Source: Porphyromonas levii DSM 23370
Lineage (GTDB): Bacteria; Bacteroidota; Bacteroidia; Bacteroidales; Porphyromonadaceae
DNA length: 39,521 bases
Assembly: GCF_000379925.1 (NCBI RefSeq)
Contig: NZ_KB904236.1
Coordinates: 1 to 39,521 of the forward strand
Direction of reading: 5' to 3'
The notes under the pieces were generated by a model. That model did no database searches. It saw only the letters and a program-made list of their open reading frames with translations, and was not told where the DNA came from. Every line of letters begins with the position of its first letter. Positions within the stretch are counted from its first letter, which is position 1. The position numbers and the translations under genes are program-made. This document shows positions 8,936-16,382 of the stretch, one piece after another.

Positions 8936-10551
8936 TAGTTATTAGTAAATAATCTTACTGTGATACAAAAACTCTTTATATGAGCATAGTCAGAATAGGA
9001 GAAAAAGTCACTAAAAATCATAAACTTCGCCAAATTACCCTCCTCACTACTAGACCAATAATGACCGTATTCGTTGTAGAATAAATAACTGTCAATTACT
9101 CTGTTGAGGTAACCCGCAGCAGGAAAGCGACGTACAATGTCATTGCTATTGTTATTTTGCCAGTAACTCTCCTTAGAAATATCGTCTAGCTTGATAGGTG
9201 TTTTCACTCCCACAAGTGATCGTACGGTAATTTCGAGCATTTTCTCTCCTGCTCCAGCTGGGTTATCCTTAAACTGGTAGCGCCAAGCACTCTTTTGGGA
9301 GTTACTATCTTTGAATCTAATGGCATAGGCTATACCCTGTCCTAGAAACCTATAGTCGCATGTAAGTTCCTGAATCTGACCGCCGATACTAACGGTTTCC
9401 TTGCTGTCTAGTCTGTCCGAGTTGGGCATCCCAAGGTAGACATACTCCTTAGGGATAATAGAGCACCACTCTTCGTAGCTTGGCAAGTGGTAGCCTACAT
9501 TATTGACCTTAAAGTTCTTTTCTCGGCTGAAGCGCTCCATGGCCTCATCCCATGTATAGTAGCCACTACTCTTCCCTAGATGAGTCTTTACAAACCCATT
9601 CCCCTCGGGATTGACATTATACTCAGTAACGTATTCTAGAGCCAACTTCTGTGCTGCACCCCTTACACGTACTGTAGCGGTAGCTCGCACCTTGACATCG
9701 GCTTTGGATACCACAGAGATGATAGCGGTACCTACGGCATGCGCAGTGACTACGCCATCCTTTACGGTAACTATCTTCTCGTTGTCCGATGTCCAAGTCA
9801 CCTCCTTATTGGTTGTATTGGCTGGCTCAAACTTAAGAGTGAAAGACATAGTAGCACCTACCTCCAGCACCATTTCCTTTGGTGTTAGCGTAATACTGGT
9901 AGGCTTAGCCATCCCTGAGTGAGGAATCTTGTAGGTCTTACCATTGTACACGATGATCACATAGGTGTCATCGCTCTCGATAGAGAGATTGGTATTGTCC
10001 GACGAACCTACAGCCAATATAGGCTTGCCCTCCTCATCCAGCACAGGCGTCCAGTTAGCACCATTGTCGTAGCTTACCTCCCATTGCTTCTTCCTATTGA
10101 TTCGCAGTTTAGGAGTGACGCCAGCCTTGCCATCACTTCCCTTAGCTATGACTCTATTGCCGGCGGCATCTAAAAGATAGTTGTCGTTGAGTGTCCAATA
10201 GAAGACTCCATTGTCCTCCTTGACACCTATGGCAGGTACCAGCGCATCCTTGCCATTCTTCAGCGTAATTTTACTACCATCCGACATGGTGAGTACATAG
10301 CCAGAACCATCCTTTAGAGGCTCATAGCTACTAATCGTATTTTGCTGACCAACCTTTACCAGCAGCGCCTGCAGAGCAGCCGTGTTGTCGTTGCCTTGCT
10401 TCACCAATTGCTCGAGAGCCTTGATGCGTTTTTCATGATCGTTTACTCTGCCATTGACCTCATCCAAGTTGGTACAGGATGATAGCATAAATAAGATCAT
10501 TAATGGGTACAAGTACCACCTTACTTTTCTCATAAATTGCATTAATTTCAC
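8935..10551 (-). CDS. Surface lipoprotein: coiled coil, Big_2 Ig fold and FISUMP-like C-terminus (paralogue 3, first in operon)
   Basis: 538 residues. Lipobox FMLSSC puts Cys at 26 from the first Met; Met7 (MRKVRWYLYP) is an alternative start. It is followed by TNLDEVNGRVNDHEKRIKALEQLV, very close to paralogue 1. Then come DGSGYVLTMSDGSKITLKNG, a GSDGKAGVTPKL stretch, a Big_2 domain (SITLTPKEMVLEVGATMSF...GVVTAHAVGTAIISVVS) and a C-terminal domain ending HYWSSSEEGNLAKF...ITVRLF. As first gene of the operon it is preceded by a TATGTTTG -7 box about 60 bases upstream. Its stop overlaps the next start by one base. These proteins resemble accessory surface lipoproteins of Bacteroidales; a role in adhesion or ligand capture is inference. 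Confidence 0.85.
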   Translation of the reverse strand: MKLMQFMRKVRWYLYPLMILFMLSSCTNLDEVNGRVNDHEKRIKALEQLVKQGNDNTAALQALLVKVGQQNTISSYEPLKDGSGYVLTMSDGSKITLKNGKDALVPAIGVKEDNGVFYWTLNDNYLLDAAGNRVIAKGSDGKAGVTPKLRINRKKQWEVSYDNGANWTPVLDEEGKPILAVGSSDNTNLSIESDDTYVIIVYNGKTYKIPHSGMAKPTSITLTPKEMVLEVGATMSFTLKFEPANTTNKEVTWTSDNEKIVTVKDGVVTAHAVGTAIISVVSKADVKVRATATVRVRGAAQKLALEYVTEYNVNPEGNGFVKTHLGKSSGYYTWDEAMERFSREKNFKVNNVGYHLPSYEEWCSIIPKEYVYLGMPNSDRLDSKETVSIGGQIQELTCDYRFLGQGIAYAIRFKDSNSQKSAWRYQFKDNPAGAGEKMLEITVRSLVGVKTPIKLDDISKESYWQNNNSNDIVRRFPAAGYLNRVIDSYLFYNEYGHYWSSSEEGNLAKFMIFSDFFSYSDYAHIKSFCITVRLFTNN

Positions 10552-10609
10552 AGGTTAAAAAAACAGTCACACTAATTTCATTTTAATTAGATCTAAAAGA
10601 CCTCGACGG

Positions 10610-10617
10610 CAAACATA
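10610..10617 (-). promoter_or_regulatory. Putative -7 box for the three-lipoprotein operon
   Basis: Minus strand TATGTTTG fits TAnnTTTG and lies 59 bases before the ATG at 10551. The upstream sequence is very AT-rich and no convincing -33 TTTG was found at normal spacing. Confidence 0.4.
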
Positions 10618-10754
10618 CACAAAAATATTTTATTAGTGTATGATTTTTATTGTTAAAAATCAGATTCAACGAAATACAGCGCCACAGAAGCGGGATTAGC
10701 ATATTAAATAAATTTTTAATAAAACACAAGAAAGACGGCAGTGACAATAAGCGA

Positions 10755-10790
10755 AGAGGGTGTGCCCAGCTTAGCTTGGGCACACCCTCT
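10755..10790 (-). terminator. Terminator hairpin after the HU-like gene
   Basis: AGAGGGTGTGCCCA pairs perfectly with TGGGCACACCCTCT around a short loop, 24 bases beyond the HU stop codon. There is no long T-run on minus. Its arms share GAGGGTGTGCC with the hairpin at 39089-39124. Confidence 0.7.
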
Positions 10791-10813
10791 ATCACACATC
10801 TGGTCGAACAAAA

Positions 10814-11302
10814 TTAAATATTGTCGTCAGTAGAACTACCTGTATCAGACTTGCCACCTGTTTCCTCAGTCTTACCTGGGATAGTCGTCTTCGCATTCTT
10901 GCTGGTGTCGACAAGTGCACTAGCTTGGACATATCCATTCGCCTTCACCTTAGTAAGGATCTCCGCACTTGGCTTGTAGTACACCCTAGCACCAGTGATC
11001 ATCTCGGGCTTGAACTCCGCAATCGAAGGTGCCGCCTTGCAACGAATCCTCATAGAGAAGCTACCGAGCTCTCCGAGCTTTACCCCAAAACCATTCAGTA
11101 GAAACTGAGTGGCAGATAACGATAGGGCATCCAATACAGCGTTGACATCTGCGCGGTGCACGGTACAACGGTCTGCGATATCCTCCGCCAGCTCCTTGGT
11201 GGTAATCTGGCGTATCTGACGGTTGTACGCCACAGCCACACGGGGCATCTTGGCGTTAGGCATCTTGTTTGCTCTCTCATAAACATTGTAAATCAAAGCC
11301 AT
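10814..11302 (-). CDS. HU-related DNA-binding protein (Bacteroidetes HU_rel/HU-HIG type)
   Basis: 162 residues. The N-terminal ~125 residues match the Bacteroidetes HU-like family: MALIYNVYERANKMPNAK, then RQITTKELAEDIADRCTVHRADVNAVLDAL and LGELGSFSMRIR. The core resembles the HU/IHF fold, including the strand after the second helix. The C-terminal tail is polar and disordered (KTEETGGKSDTGSSTDDNI). Such proteins bind and bend DNA. In many Bacteroidales this family lies beside an N-acetylmuramoyl-L-alanine amidase, and here too it closes a transcript headed by one. Whether it acts in nucleoid structure or in the function of the lysis-like cassette cannot be told. Confidence 0.85.
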   Translation of the reverse strand: MALIYNVYERANKMPNAKMPRVAVAYNRQIRQITTKELAEDIADRCTVHRADVNAVLDALSLSATQFLLNGFGVKLGELGSFSMRIRCKAAPSIAEFKPEMITGARVYYKPSAEILTKVKANGYVQASALVDTSKNAKTTIPGKTEETGGKSDTGSSTDDNI

Positions 11303-11322
11303 AGTAATAAATAGTTTGTTGG

Positions 11323-11832
11323 TTAGTTAAACATTCGCTTAGTCTTGCTCAGCACCCTCATGAGTATGTAGAGGGCGAAGAGCGATAGTCCAAGGGCAAG
11401 CCCTAGGTAAAACATCTTTCGGTTGAGCCCGCTCTTCTCTCGAGCGAGGTAAGAAGTAGAGGAGGTCTGCTCTAGCGTGTCGCGACCAACGCTTTGGCTT
11501 CGCTCCTCAGACACTAGCTCTATCGAGTAGCCTCCACTACGCAAAGGTAGTGGGTCGATAGGCACATGCTTCGGCAGCTTCTGGGTATCCTGCAGGCAGC
11601 GCTCTACTTGTGGTGGTTCGCCCCACCACTCTACAGCCAAGTGGCGATGGATTTGTGTCGCCTGCACACTACTATCCTGAGCCACGGTGTGTATTGTGGC
11701 TTGGGTCTCCCGCACCGACTGTCTCCCAGCGCCACAGCTAGGCAGAGCTATCCCCAAGAGGAGTAATAAGACCGCTACACAGCTGCAGCTATCGGCTACC
11801 GTGGTAATCTCGTGCAGCATAGTCAATCCCAA
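11323..11832 (-). CDS. Lipobox-plus-C-terminal-TM protein, unimolecular-spanin-like topology
   Basis: 169 residues with no family I recognise. A hydrophobic N-terminal segment (VAVLLLLLGIALPSCGAG) ends in a possible lipobox LPSC. A polar, helix-poor middle follows, and a C-terminal TM helix (MFYLGLALGLSLFALYILMRVL) ends in basic residues (SKTKR). A lipidated N-terminus plus a C-terminal inner-membrane helix is the layout of unimolecular spanins (phage T1 gp11 type), which link the two membranes during lysis. Against this, the n-region lacks positive charge (MLHEITTVADSCSC), so the signal peptide is weak. Met5 at 11820 is an alternative start. The gene overlaps the end of the upstream small membrane protein gene by 44 (or 32) bases and lies 20 bases before the HU-like gene. 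Confidence 0.6.
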   Translation of the reverse strand: MGLTMLHEITTVADSCSCVAVLLLLLGIALPSCGAGRQSVRETQATIHTVAQDSSVQATQIHRHLAVEWWGEPPQVERCLQDTQKLPKHVPIDPLPLRSGGYSIELVSEERSQSVGRDTLEQTSSTSYLAREKSGLNRKMFYLGLALGLSLFALYILMRVLSKTKRMFN

Positions 11833-11974
11833 TAAGTGCGCCTACAAAGGTCATCACCTCGCCAAAGGCAACCAGCACACTAGAGTGAATCTCTCCCTGA
11901 GGTGCTACCCAAAAGCCCATAAAGAGGAGCGCCATACCACAGAGGACGAGGACGATGGCCAACCATAGCCTCAT
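11789..11974 (-). CDS. Small two-helix membrane protein, holin-like
   Basis: 61 residues from the ATG at 11974, which lies 10 bases after the amidase stop codon. A longer reading from 12058 would overlap the amidase gene and is less likely. It has two hydrophobic helices, LWLAIVLVLCGMALLFMGFWV and SSVLVAFGEVMTFVGALIGI, with a short loop (APQGEIH) and a charged tail (DYAARDYHGSR). Size, topology and position right after an endolysin-type amidase match small phage holins. Similar small membrane proteins accompany amidase genes in Bacteroidales. Holin activity is inference; no sequence motif proves it. Confidence 0.6.
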   Translation of the reverse strand: MRLWLAIVLVLCGMALLFMGFWVAPQGEIHSSVLVAFGEVMTFVGALIGIDYAARDYHGSR

Positions 11975-11984
11975 GTGCTGAGGG

Positions 11985-12491
11985 TTAATTGTAAACCTGC
12001 GCATTGAAGCAAGGGCACGACTTGAGCCACTCATCGGGCGTGATACTGCCATCGGCATTACGGTCGGGGCTGAGGTCTCTATGCCCCACCACCATCGCTT
12101 CGGGATAGCGTCGCCTAAGGTTCCACATCAGCTGCGAAAGGGTCTGCCTTTGTTCTGGAGTACGTGTGTCTCGAGGTCGATACTGTGTATCTAGTCCGCC
12201 TTCATAGCAGATACCGATAGAGAACTTATTGTACCCCGCCGCATGAGCCCCCGCTTCATCCACATGTCGTAGGGCATAGAGCCGACCTTCAAGCGTGACA
12301 TAGTAGTGATAACCTGCCGTGGCAAAACCTCTCAGCTTGTGGTCTTGAATCAATTGGGGCGGCAGATACCTATCCTGCGGACGAGTAGCGCTACAGTGCA
12401 CCACCAGAAGGTCTATCCTACGCTTAGTAGTCACCAGATCATTAGGGTTACTTATCTCCCGCCATTCCCGAGTTGCTATAGTGTTTCTCAT
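11985..12491 (-). CDS. N-acetylmuramoyl-L-alanine amidase (Amidase_2, T7-lysozyme type)
   Basis: 168 residues from the ATG at 12491; a longer reading from 12563 adds a Cys/His-rich stretch unlike family members. It cleaves the amide bond between muramic acid and the stem peptide. Zinc ligands of the family are visible: His32 (LLVVHCSAT), His137 (VVGHRDLS) and Cys159 (KSCPCF), with Lys157 equivalent to the T7 lysozyme catalytic Lys and a Tyr near 61. An EF-hand-like loop (143-154, DRNADGSITPDE) is inserted between the second His and the Cys. There is no signal peptide, as in phage endolysins, so access to peptidoglycan would need a holin-type partner or lysis. It heads a four-gene minus-strand cassette and is divergent from the transporter at 12700. 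Confidence 0.88.
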   Translation of the reverse strand: MRNTIATREWREISNPNDLVTTKRRIDLLVVHCSATRPQDRYLPPQLIQDHKLRGFATAGYHYYVTLEGRLYALRHVDEAGAHAAGYNKFSIGICYEGGLDTQYRPRDTRTPEQRQTLSQLMWNLRRRYPEAMVVGHRDLSPDRNADGSITPDEWLKSCPCFNAQVYN

Positions 12492-12668
12492 ACACCTAAT
12501 TATATTTAGTAGATTTTGGTGGCTGTTGTGCGGGAGATGCCTTCTCCCCCAACCACAACGCAAAGGTACCGCCCCGTGATCTCCGGCTTGCGCTTAGCTG
12601 CCTCCTCGTGCGCCCTGAGGGGAGGGATAGAGACTTCCTGCGCCCTATATCAAATCGAGGATTTTTGG

Positions 12669-12676
12669 TAAGTTTG
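12669..12676 (+). promoter_or_regulatory. Putative -7 box for the yidE-pyrB-pyrI-lemA-TPM run
   Basis: TAAGTTTG fits TAnnTTTG and lies 23 bases before the ATG at 12700. The leader would be short. No clear -33 box was seen. Confidence 0.4.
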
Positions 12677-12699
12677 CCGTGGAGGGTTTTGTGTAGTAT

Positions 12700-14379
12700 A
12701 TGATAGATGCTTTGAAGACATTTTGGGTGGCACAGACCTTGCCACAGACATTAGTAATCATCTTTATCACCTGTGGTATCGGCTTATTTCTAGGCAAGCT
12801 GAAGCTGGGGAAGTTCTCTTTGGCTGGAGCGGGTGTTTTCTTCTTCGGTATATTTATGGCGCACTTCGGGGTTCAGGTAGATGCCGTGATGCTACAGTTT
12901 TGTCAGAACTTCGGTCTCGTTGTCTTTGTCTACACCCTAGGCATACAGGTGGGTCCTTCTTTCGTGGCTTCGCTAAGGAAGACCGGCTTGGCGCTCAATG
13001 CGTGGAGCATGGCATTGGCACTACTTGGGCTATTTTGCACCATCGTGCTGGCACTTGCTGGCGTGGATAGCGTGAGTAACCTCATGGGGGTGCTTAGTGG
13101 TGCGGTGACCAATACGCCTGCACTCGCCGCTGCGCAGCAAGGGGTAGAGCAATTGCACGGACATAGCCCAGCCCTACAGTCGGAGCTCAATAATATGGCG
13201 CTCGCTACAGCCATTACCTACCCCCTAGGTGTGGTGGGCGTGATTGTGGTACTAGAGCTACTGAAGGTATTCTTCCCCAAGAAGAGCAAGGCGAAGGAGC
13301 CCGAACTGAATACCACACGCCACCATGTGGGAGATTTCGTAGTAGAAAACAAAGGGATTATAGGGCACTCCCTCAGAGAGATACAAGAGAATTTCCATGT
13401 AGACTTCCTGATCTCTAGGATGAGGCGTGGCGAAGATGTCTTCCAGCCCGATGCCGATACCGTACTACAGCTCAACGACCTCATGAGTGTGGTGTATAAC
13501 GAAGACGACAAGTTTGCGATAACCACGCTCTTCGGTAGCCCACACGAAAAGGTGCACCACGATGATAATTGGGAGAAGGGCAATACCAATCTGGTGCAGA
13601 AGCGACTACTCGTAACGAGGTCGGAGTACAACGGAGCTACCCTAGCGAGTCTGAAGCTAAGAAATGAGTATAGGGTGAATGTCACCCGTGTGAATAGAGC
13701 CGAGATAGACCTAGTGCCTGGCCCTAAGCTACGGCTACAGCTCGGCGATAGGGTTACGGTAGTAGGCGAAGAGGAGGGTGTGGAGCGCTTGGCTCAAGAC
13801 CTAGGCAACCAGCTGAAGCCGCTCGATACCCCTTACCTGATTAGTATATTCGTGGGGATGTCATTGGGCGTACTCATAGGCATCCTCCCTATCGTTATCC
13901 CCGGACTAGGCACCCCTATCAAGTTGGGCTTGGCAGGAGGCCCTATCATCGTCGGTATCTTGTTCGGTGCTTATGGCCCTAGATTACACATGACTACCTA
14001 TATCACCCAGAGCGCCAACCTCATGATGCGCACCTTCGGTATCACGCTATACCTCGGCTGCTTAGGCTTAGCATCGGGAGCAAAGTTCGTATCGACCCTT
14101 ACCCAAGGGGGCGGACTTATGTGGCTGTGGCTAGGGGTGTTACTCACGATTGTACCTACACTCATCATAGGCATATTGGCAATGAAGTTTTCACGCCTCA
14201 GTTATGGTACCATCAGTGGTTTGCTCTGTGGCTCCATGGCCAACCCTATCGCTCTGGAGTATATCAATGACCAAATAGAGGAGGATACGGCTACCGTGGG
14301 CTACGCCAGTGTGTATCCGCTGGGAATGTTTGCCCGAGTAGTGCTAGCGCAAATAACCATCACTATATTACTAAGTTAG
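12700..14379 (+). CDS. AspT/YidE/YbjL-family transporter with two RCK_C domains
   Basis: 559 residues, normal for the aspartate:alanine-exchanger (AAE) family. N-terminal TM block about 1-190 (LVIIFITCGIGLFLGKLKLGKFSLAGAGVFFFGIFMAHFG, GVLSGAVTNTPALAAAQ). Two cytosolic TrkA-C/RCK_C domains follow, about 205-280 (IIGHSLREIQENFHVDFLISRMRRG) and about 290-370 (LLVTRSEYNGATLASLKLRNEYRVNVTRVNR...GDRVTVVG). A second TM block comes after (ISIFVGMSLGVLIGILPIVIPGLG... to LAQITITILLS). The duplicated TM halves with the NTPALAA motif and the paired RCK_C domains identify the family. The substrate is unknown; a dicarboxylate or amino acid is likely. Linkage to pyrB, 3 bases downstream, would fit aspartate handling but is not proof. 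Confidence 0.9.
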   Translation: MIDALKTFWVAQTLPQTLVIIFITCGIGLFLGKLKLGKFSLAGAGVFFFGIFMAHFGVQVDAVMLQFCQNFGLVVFVYTLGIQVGPSFVASLRKTGLALNAWSMALALLGLFCTIVLALAGVDSVSNLMGVLSGAVTNTPALAAAQQGVEQLHGHSPALQSELNNMALATAITYPLGVVGVIVVLELLKVFFPKKSKAKEPELNTTRHHVGDFVVENKGIIGHSLREIQENFHVDFLISRMRRGEDVFQPDADTVLQLNDLMSVVYNEDDKFAITTLFGSPHEKVHHDDNWEKGNTNLVQKRLLVTRSEYNGATLASLKLRNEYRVNVTRVNRAEIDLVPGPKLRLQLGDRVTVVGEEEGVERLAQDLGNQLKPLDTPYLISIFVGMSLGVLIGILPIVIPGLGTPIKLGLAGGPIIVGILFGAYGPRLHMTTYITQSANLMMRTFGITLYLGCLGLASGAKFVSTLTQGGGLMWLWLGVLLTIVPTLIIGILAMKFSRLSYGTISGLLCGSMANPIALEYINDQIEEDTATVGYASVYPLGMFARVVLAQITITILLS

Positions 14380-14382
14380 AGC

Positions 14383-15303
14383 ATGAATAAAGCGAGCTTT
14401 TATAGCATTGAGCAGCTGACGGCAGAGCAGATCATAGAGATACTGGACTCTGCGGAGCTTTTTGAGCAAAACCCGAATCGGGACTTCCTGCATGGTCGAG
14501 TGGTGGCAACCCTCTTCTTCGAGCCCTCCACACGCACACGCCTGAGCTTTGAGACGGCAGTAAATAGGCTTGGAGGTAGGGTCATAGGCTTCTCCGATGC
14601 CAAGAACACGAGTTCGGTAAAGGGCGAGACCCTCAGAGACACCATACAGATGGTTTCGGGCTATGCCGACCTTATCGTGATGCGGCATAACCTAGAGGGC
14701 GCTGCCCTCTACGCCAGTGAGGTATCGCGGGTGCCTATCATCAATGCAGGAGATGGTGCCAACCAACACCCTTCGCAGACGATGCTCGACCTCTATTCTA
14801 TCCGTAAGACACAGGGCGACCTCAACAACCTACATATCACTATGGTAGGCGACCTCAAGTACGGGCGCACTGTACACTCGCTGATTGAGGGCACTTCGCA
14901 CTTCAATCCTACCTTCTCCTTCGTGGCACCACGTCAGCTGGAACTCCCTCGTGAGTATGTAGACTATTGTGCAGAGCATGGGATAGAGGCAGACTACCAC
15001 AACGAACTGACCTCCGAAGTTATTGCCAAGAGCGATATCGTGTACATGACGCGCCTCCAGAGAGAGCGCTTCCTAGATGAGGAGGACTACCAAGCGGTCA
15101 AGGACTCCTTTGTCCTAGATAATAGCTTGCTACAGGAGGCAAAGCCTACGATGAAGATACTGCACCCACTCCCTAGGGTCAATGAGATCGCTCAGGAGGT
15201 GGATGATACGCCGTATGCCTACTACTTTAGGCAAGCGGTCAATGGGATGTTTGTGCGCGAGGCTCTAATCTGCCGTGCGCTAGGTATTGAGGTTAGTGAG
15301 TAA
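14383..15303 (+). CDS. pyrB: Aspartate carbamoyltransferase catalytic subunit
   Basis: 306 residues, full length. It catalyses carbamoyl phosphate + L-aspartate to N-carbamoyl-L-aspartate, the committed step of pyrimidine synthesis in the cytosol. Carbamoyl-phosphate-binding motif [14 protein letters not shown] (about 46-59), [12 protein letters not shown], the [12 protein letters not shown] segment, RLQRERF and the aspartate-binding HPLPRVNEI are all present. The regulatory subunit gene starts 6 bases after its stop, so the enzyme should be the pyrB-pyrI dodecamer type. Confidence 0.98.
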   Translation: MNKASFYSIEQLTAEQIIEILDSAELFEQNPNRDFLHGRVVATLFFEPSTRTRLSFETAVNRLGGRVIGFSDAKNTSSVKGETLRDTIQMVSGYADLIVMRHNLEGAALYASEVSRVPIINAGDGANQHPSQTMLDLYSIRKTQGDLNNLHITMVGDLKYGRTVHSLIEGTSHFNPTFSFVAPRQLELPREYVDYCAEHGIEADYHNELTSEVIAKSDIVYMTRLQRERFLDEEDYQAVKDSFVLDNSLLQEAKPTMKILHPLPRVNEIAQEVDDTPYAYYFRQAVNGMFVREALICRALGIEVSE

Positions 15304-15309
15304 GAGGAT

Positions 15310-15777
15310 ATGGCACGTATTGAAAAAGGAGAGCTAAGGGTACAGGCAATTAAGAATGGTTCGGTCATCGATCATATTCCAGTAGATCAGCTACAGAAGG
15401 TGGTGCACCTCCTAGGGCTATTCGACCTCCCCTACCCATTCACGATAGGGCAGAACTATCTGAGCAAGAAACTAGGACGCAAGGGCATCATCAAGGTGGA
15501 GGAGAAGCACTTCACCCATGAGGAGGTCAATAGACTAGCACTGGTCTCTACCGAAGTGGTCATCAGTGTGATACGCAACTACGAGGTGGTGGAGAAGATT
15601 AAGGTAGCTTTGCCCGACCAAGTGAAGGGGCTAGTGAAGTGTACCAACCCTAAGTGCATCAGCAACAACGAGCCGATGCAGGGACTGTACCACGTGACGG
15701 ACAAGGCAAAGGGTACGCTCAAGTGCCACTATTGCAATCGCAAGATAGAGAGAGAAGAGATAATCATTAGTGAATAA
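15310..15777 (+). CDS. pyrI: Aspartate carbamoyltransferase regulatory subunit
   Basis: 155 residues, standard length. The N-terminal allosteric domain (nucleotide binding, VIDHIPVDQLQKVVHLLG) is followed by the zinc domain. Its four Cys at 111, 116, 139 and 142 (CTNPKC and CHYC) bind the structural zinc that holds it to the catalytic chains. It confers feedback control by CTP/UTP and activation by ATP in the family. It is co-transcribed with pyrB. Confidence 0.97.
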   Translation: MARIEKGELRVQAIKNGSVIDHIPVDQLQKVVHLLGLFDLPYPFTIGQNYLSKKLGRKGIIKVEEKHFTHEEVNRLALVSTEVVISVIRNYEVVEKIKVALPDQVKGLVKCTNPKCISNNEPMQGLYHVTDKAKGTLKCHYCNRKIEREEIIISE

Positions 15778-15784
15778 AGAAAGT

Positions 15785-16378
15785 ATGAAGAAAGGTAGTC
15801 TAATCGCCCTAGTGGTGGTCATTGTACTCGTATTAGTGGGCGCTAGGTATGGCATCAAGTCCAACAACGAGATGGTATTGAAGCAAGAGGGTGTGCGTAC
15901 GGCTTGGAGCCAAGTGGAGAACCAGTATCAGCGCCGCGCCGACCTTATCCCCAACCTAGTGGCTACGGTCAAGGGGTATGCCGAGCATGAACAAGCTACG
16001 CTGGAGGGCGTGGTAGAGGCACGTGCCAAGGCTACTCAAGTTACGGTGAATGCCGATGAACTGACGCCTGAGGCTCTCGAAGCCTATATGGCTACACAAA
16101 ATAACCTCACCCAAGCGCTCGGTAAGCTAATTGCGCTCAAGGAGGCTTATCCCGACCTGAAGGCCAATGAAAACTTCATGGCGCTACAGACGCAGCTAGA
16201 GGGTACGGAAAATAGGATTACCACCGAGCGTATGCGTTTCAACGATACAGCCAAGGAGTACAATACCTATATCAAGATGTTCCCTCGCAACATCGTGGCT
16301 AAGCTACTCGGCTTCGATGCTCAGGTCTATTTCGAGTCGGCACCAGGTGCAGAAACTGCTCCAGTAGTAGAATTCTGA
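15785..16378 (+). CDS. LemA-family membrane-anchored protein
   Basis: 197 residues from the ATG at 15785, 7 bases after the pyrI stop. A GTG at 15770 would overlap pyrI and is less likely. A single N-terminal TM anchor (SLIALVVVIVLVLVGARYGI) precedes a long helical domain with the LemA hallmarks WSQVENQYQRRADLIPNLVATVKGYAEHE, LTQALGKLIALKEAYPDLKANENF, and TERMRFNDTAKEYNTYIKMFPRNIVAKLLGF. LemA proteins form helical bundles exposed outside the inner membrane; their function is poorly defined. It is usually next to a TPM-domain gene, as here (4 bases downstream). Confidence 0.93.
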   Translation: MKKGSLIALVVVIVLVLVGARYGIKSNNEMVLKQEGVRTAWSQVENQYQRRADLIPNLVATVKGYAEHEQATLEGVVEARAKATQVTVNADELTPEALEAYMATQNNLTQALGKLIALKEAYPDLKANENFMALQTQLEGTENRITTERMRFNDTAKEYNTYIKMFPRNIVAKLLGFDAQVYFESAPGAETAPVVEF

Positions 16379-16382
16379 TACC

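Noticed and set aside
5656-10551. Possible diversity-generating retroelement targets
   Set aside because: No reverse transcriptase, template repeat or adenine-rich variable region is visible in the window. Kept only as a question about the variable tips.
10583-10795. 70-codon minus-strand frame after the HU-like gene
   Set aside because: It starts inside the terminator hairpin and has AT-rich, low-complexity content with no family likeness.
10814-12491. Complete prophage
   Set aside because: Only lysis-like and HU-like genes are present. No integrase, capsid, tail or terminase genes lie nearby, and housekeeping genes adjoin directly.
11985-12563. Longer amidase start at 12563
   Set aside because: The extra 24 residues (MRCGWGRRHLPHNSH...) are unlike family N-termini. 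The ATG at 12491 gives a normal-length protein.
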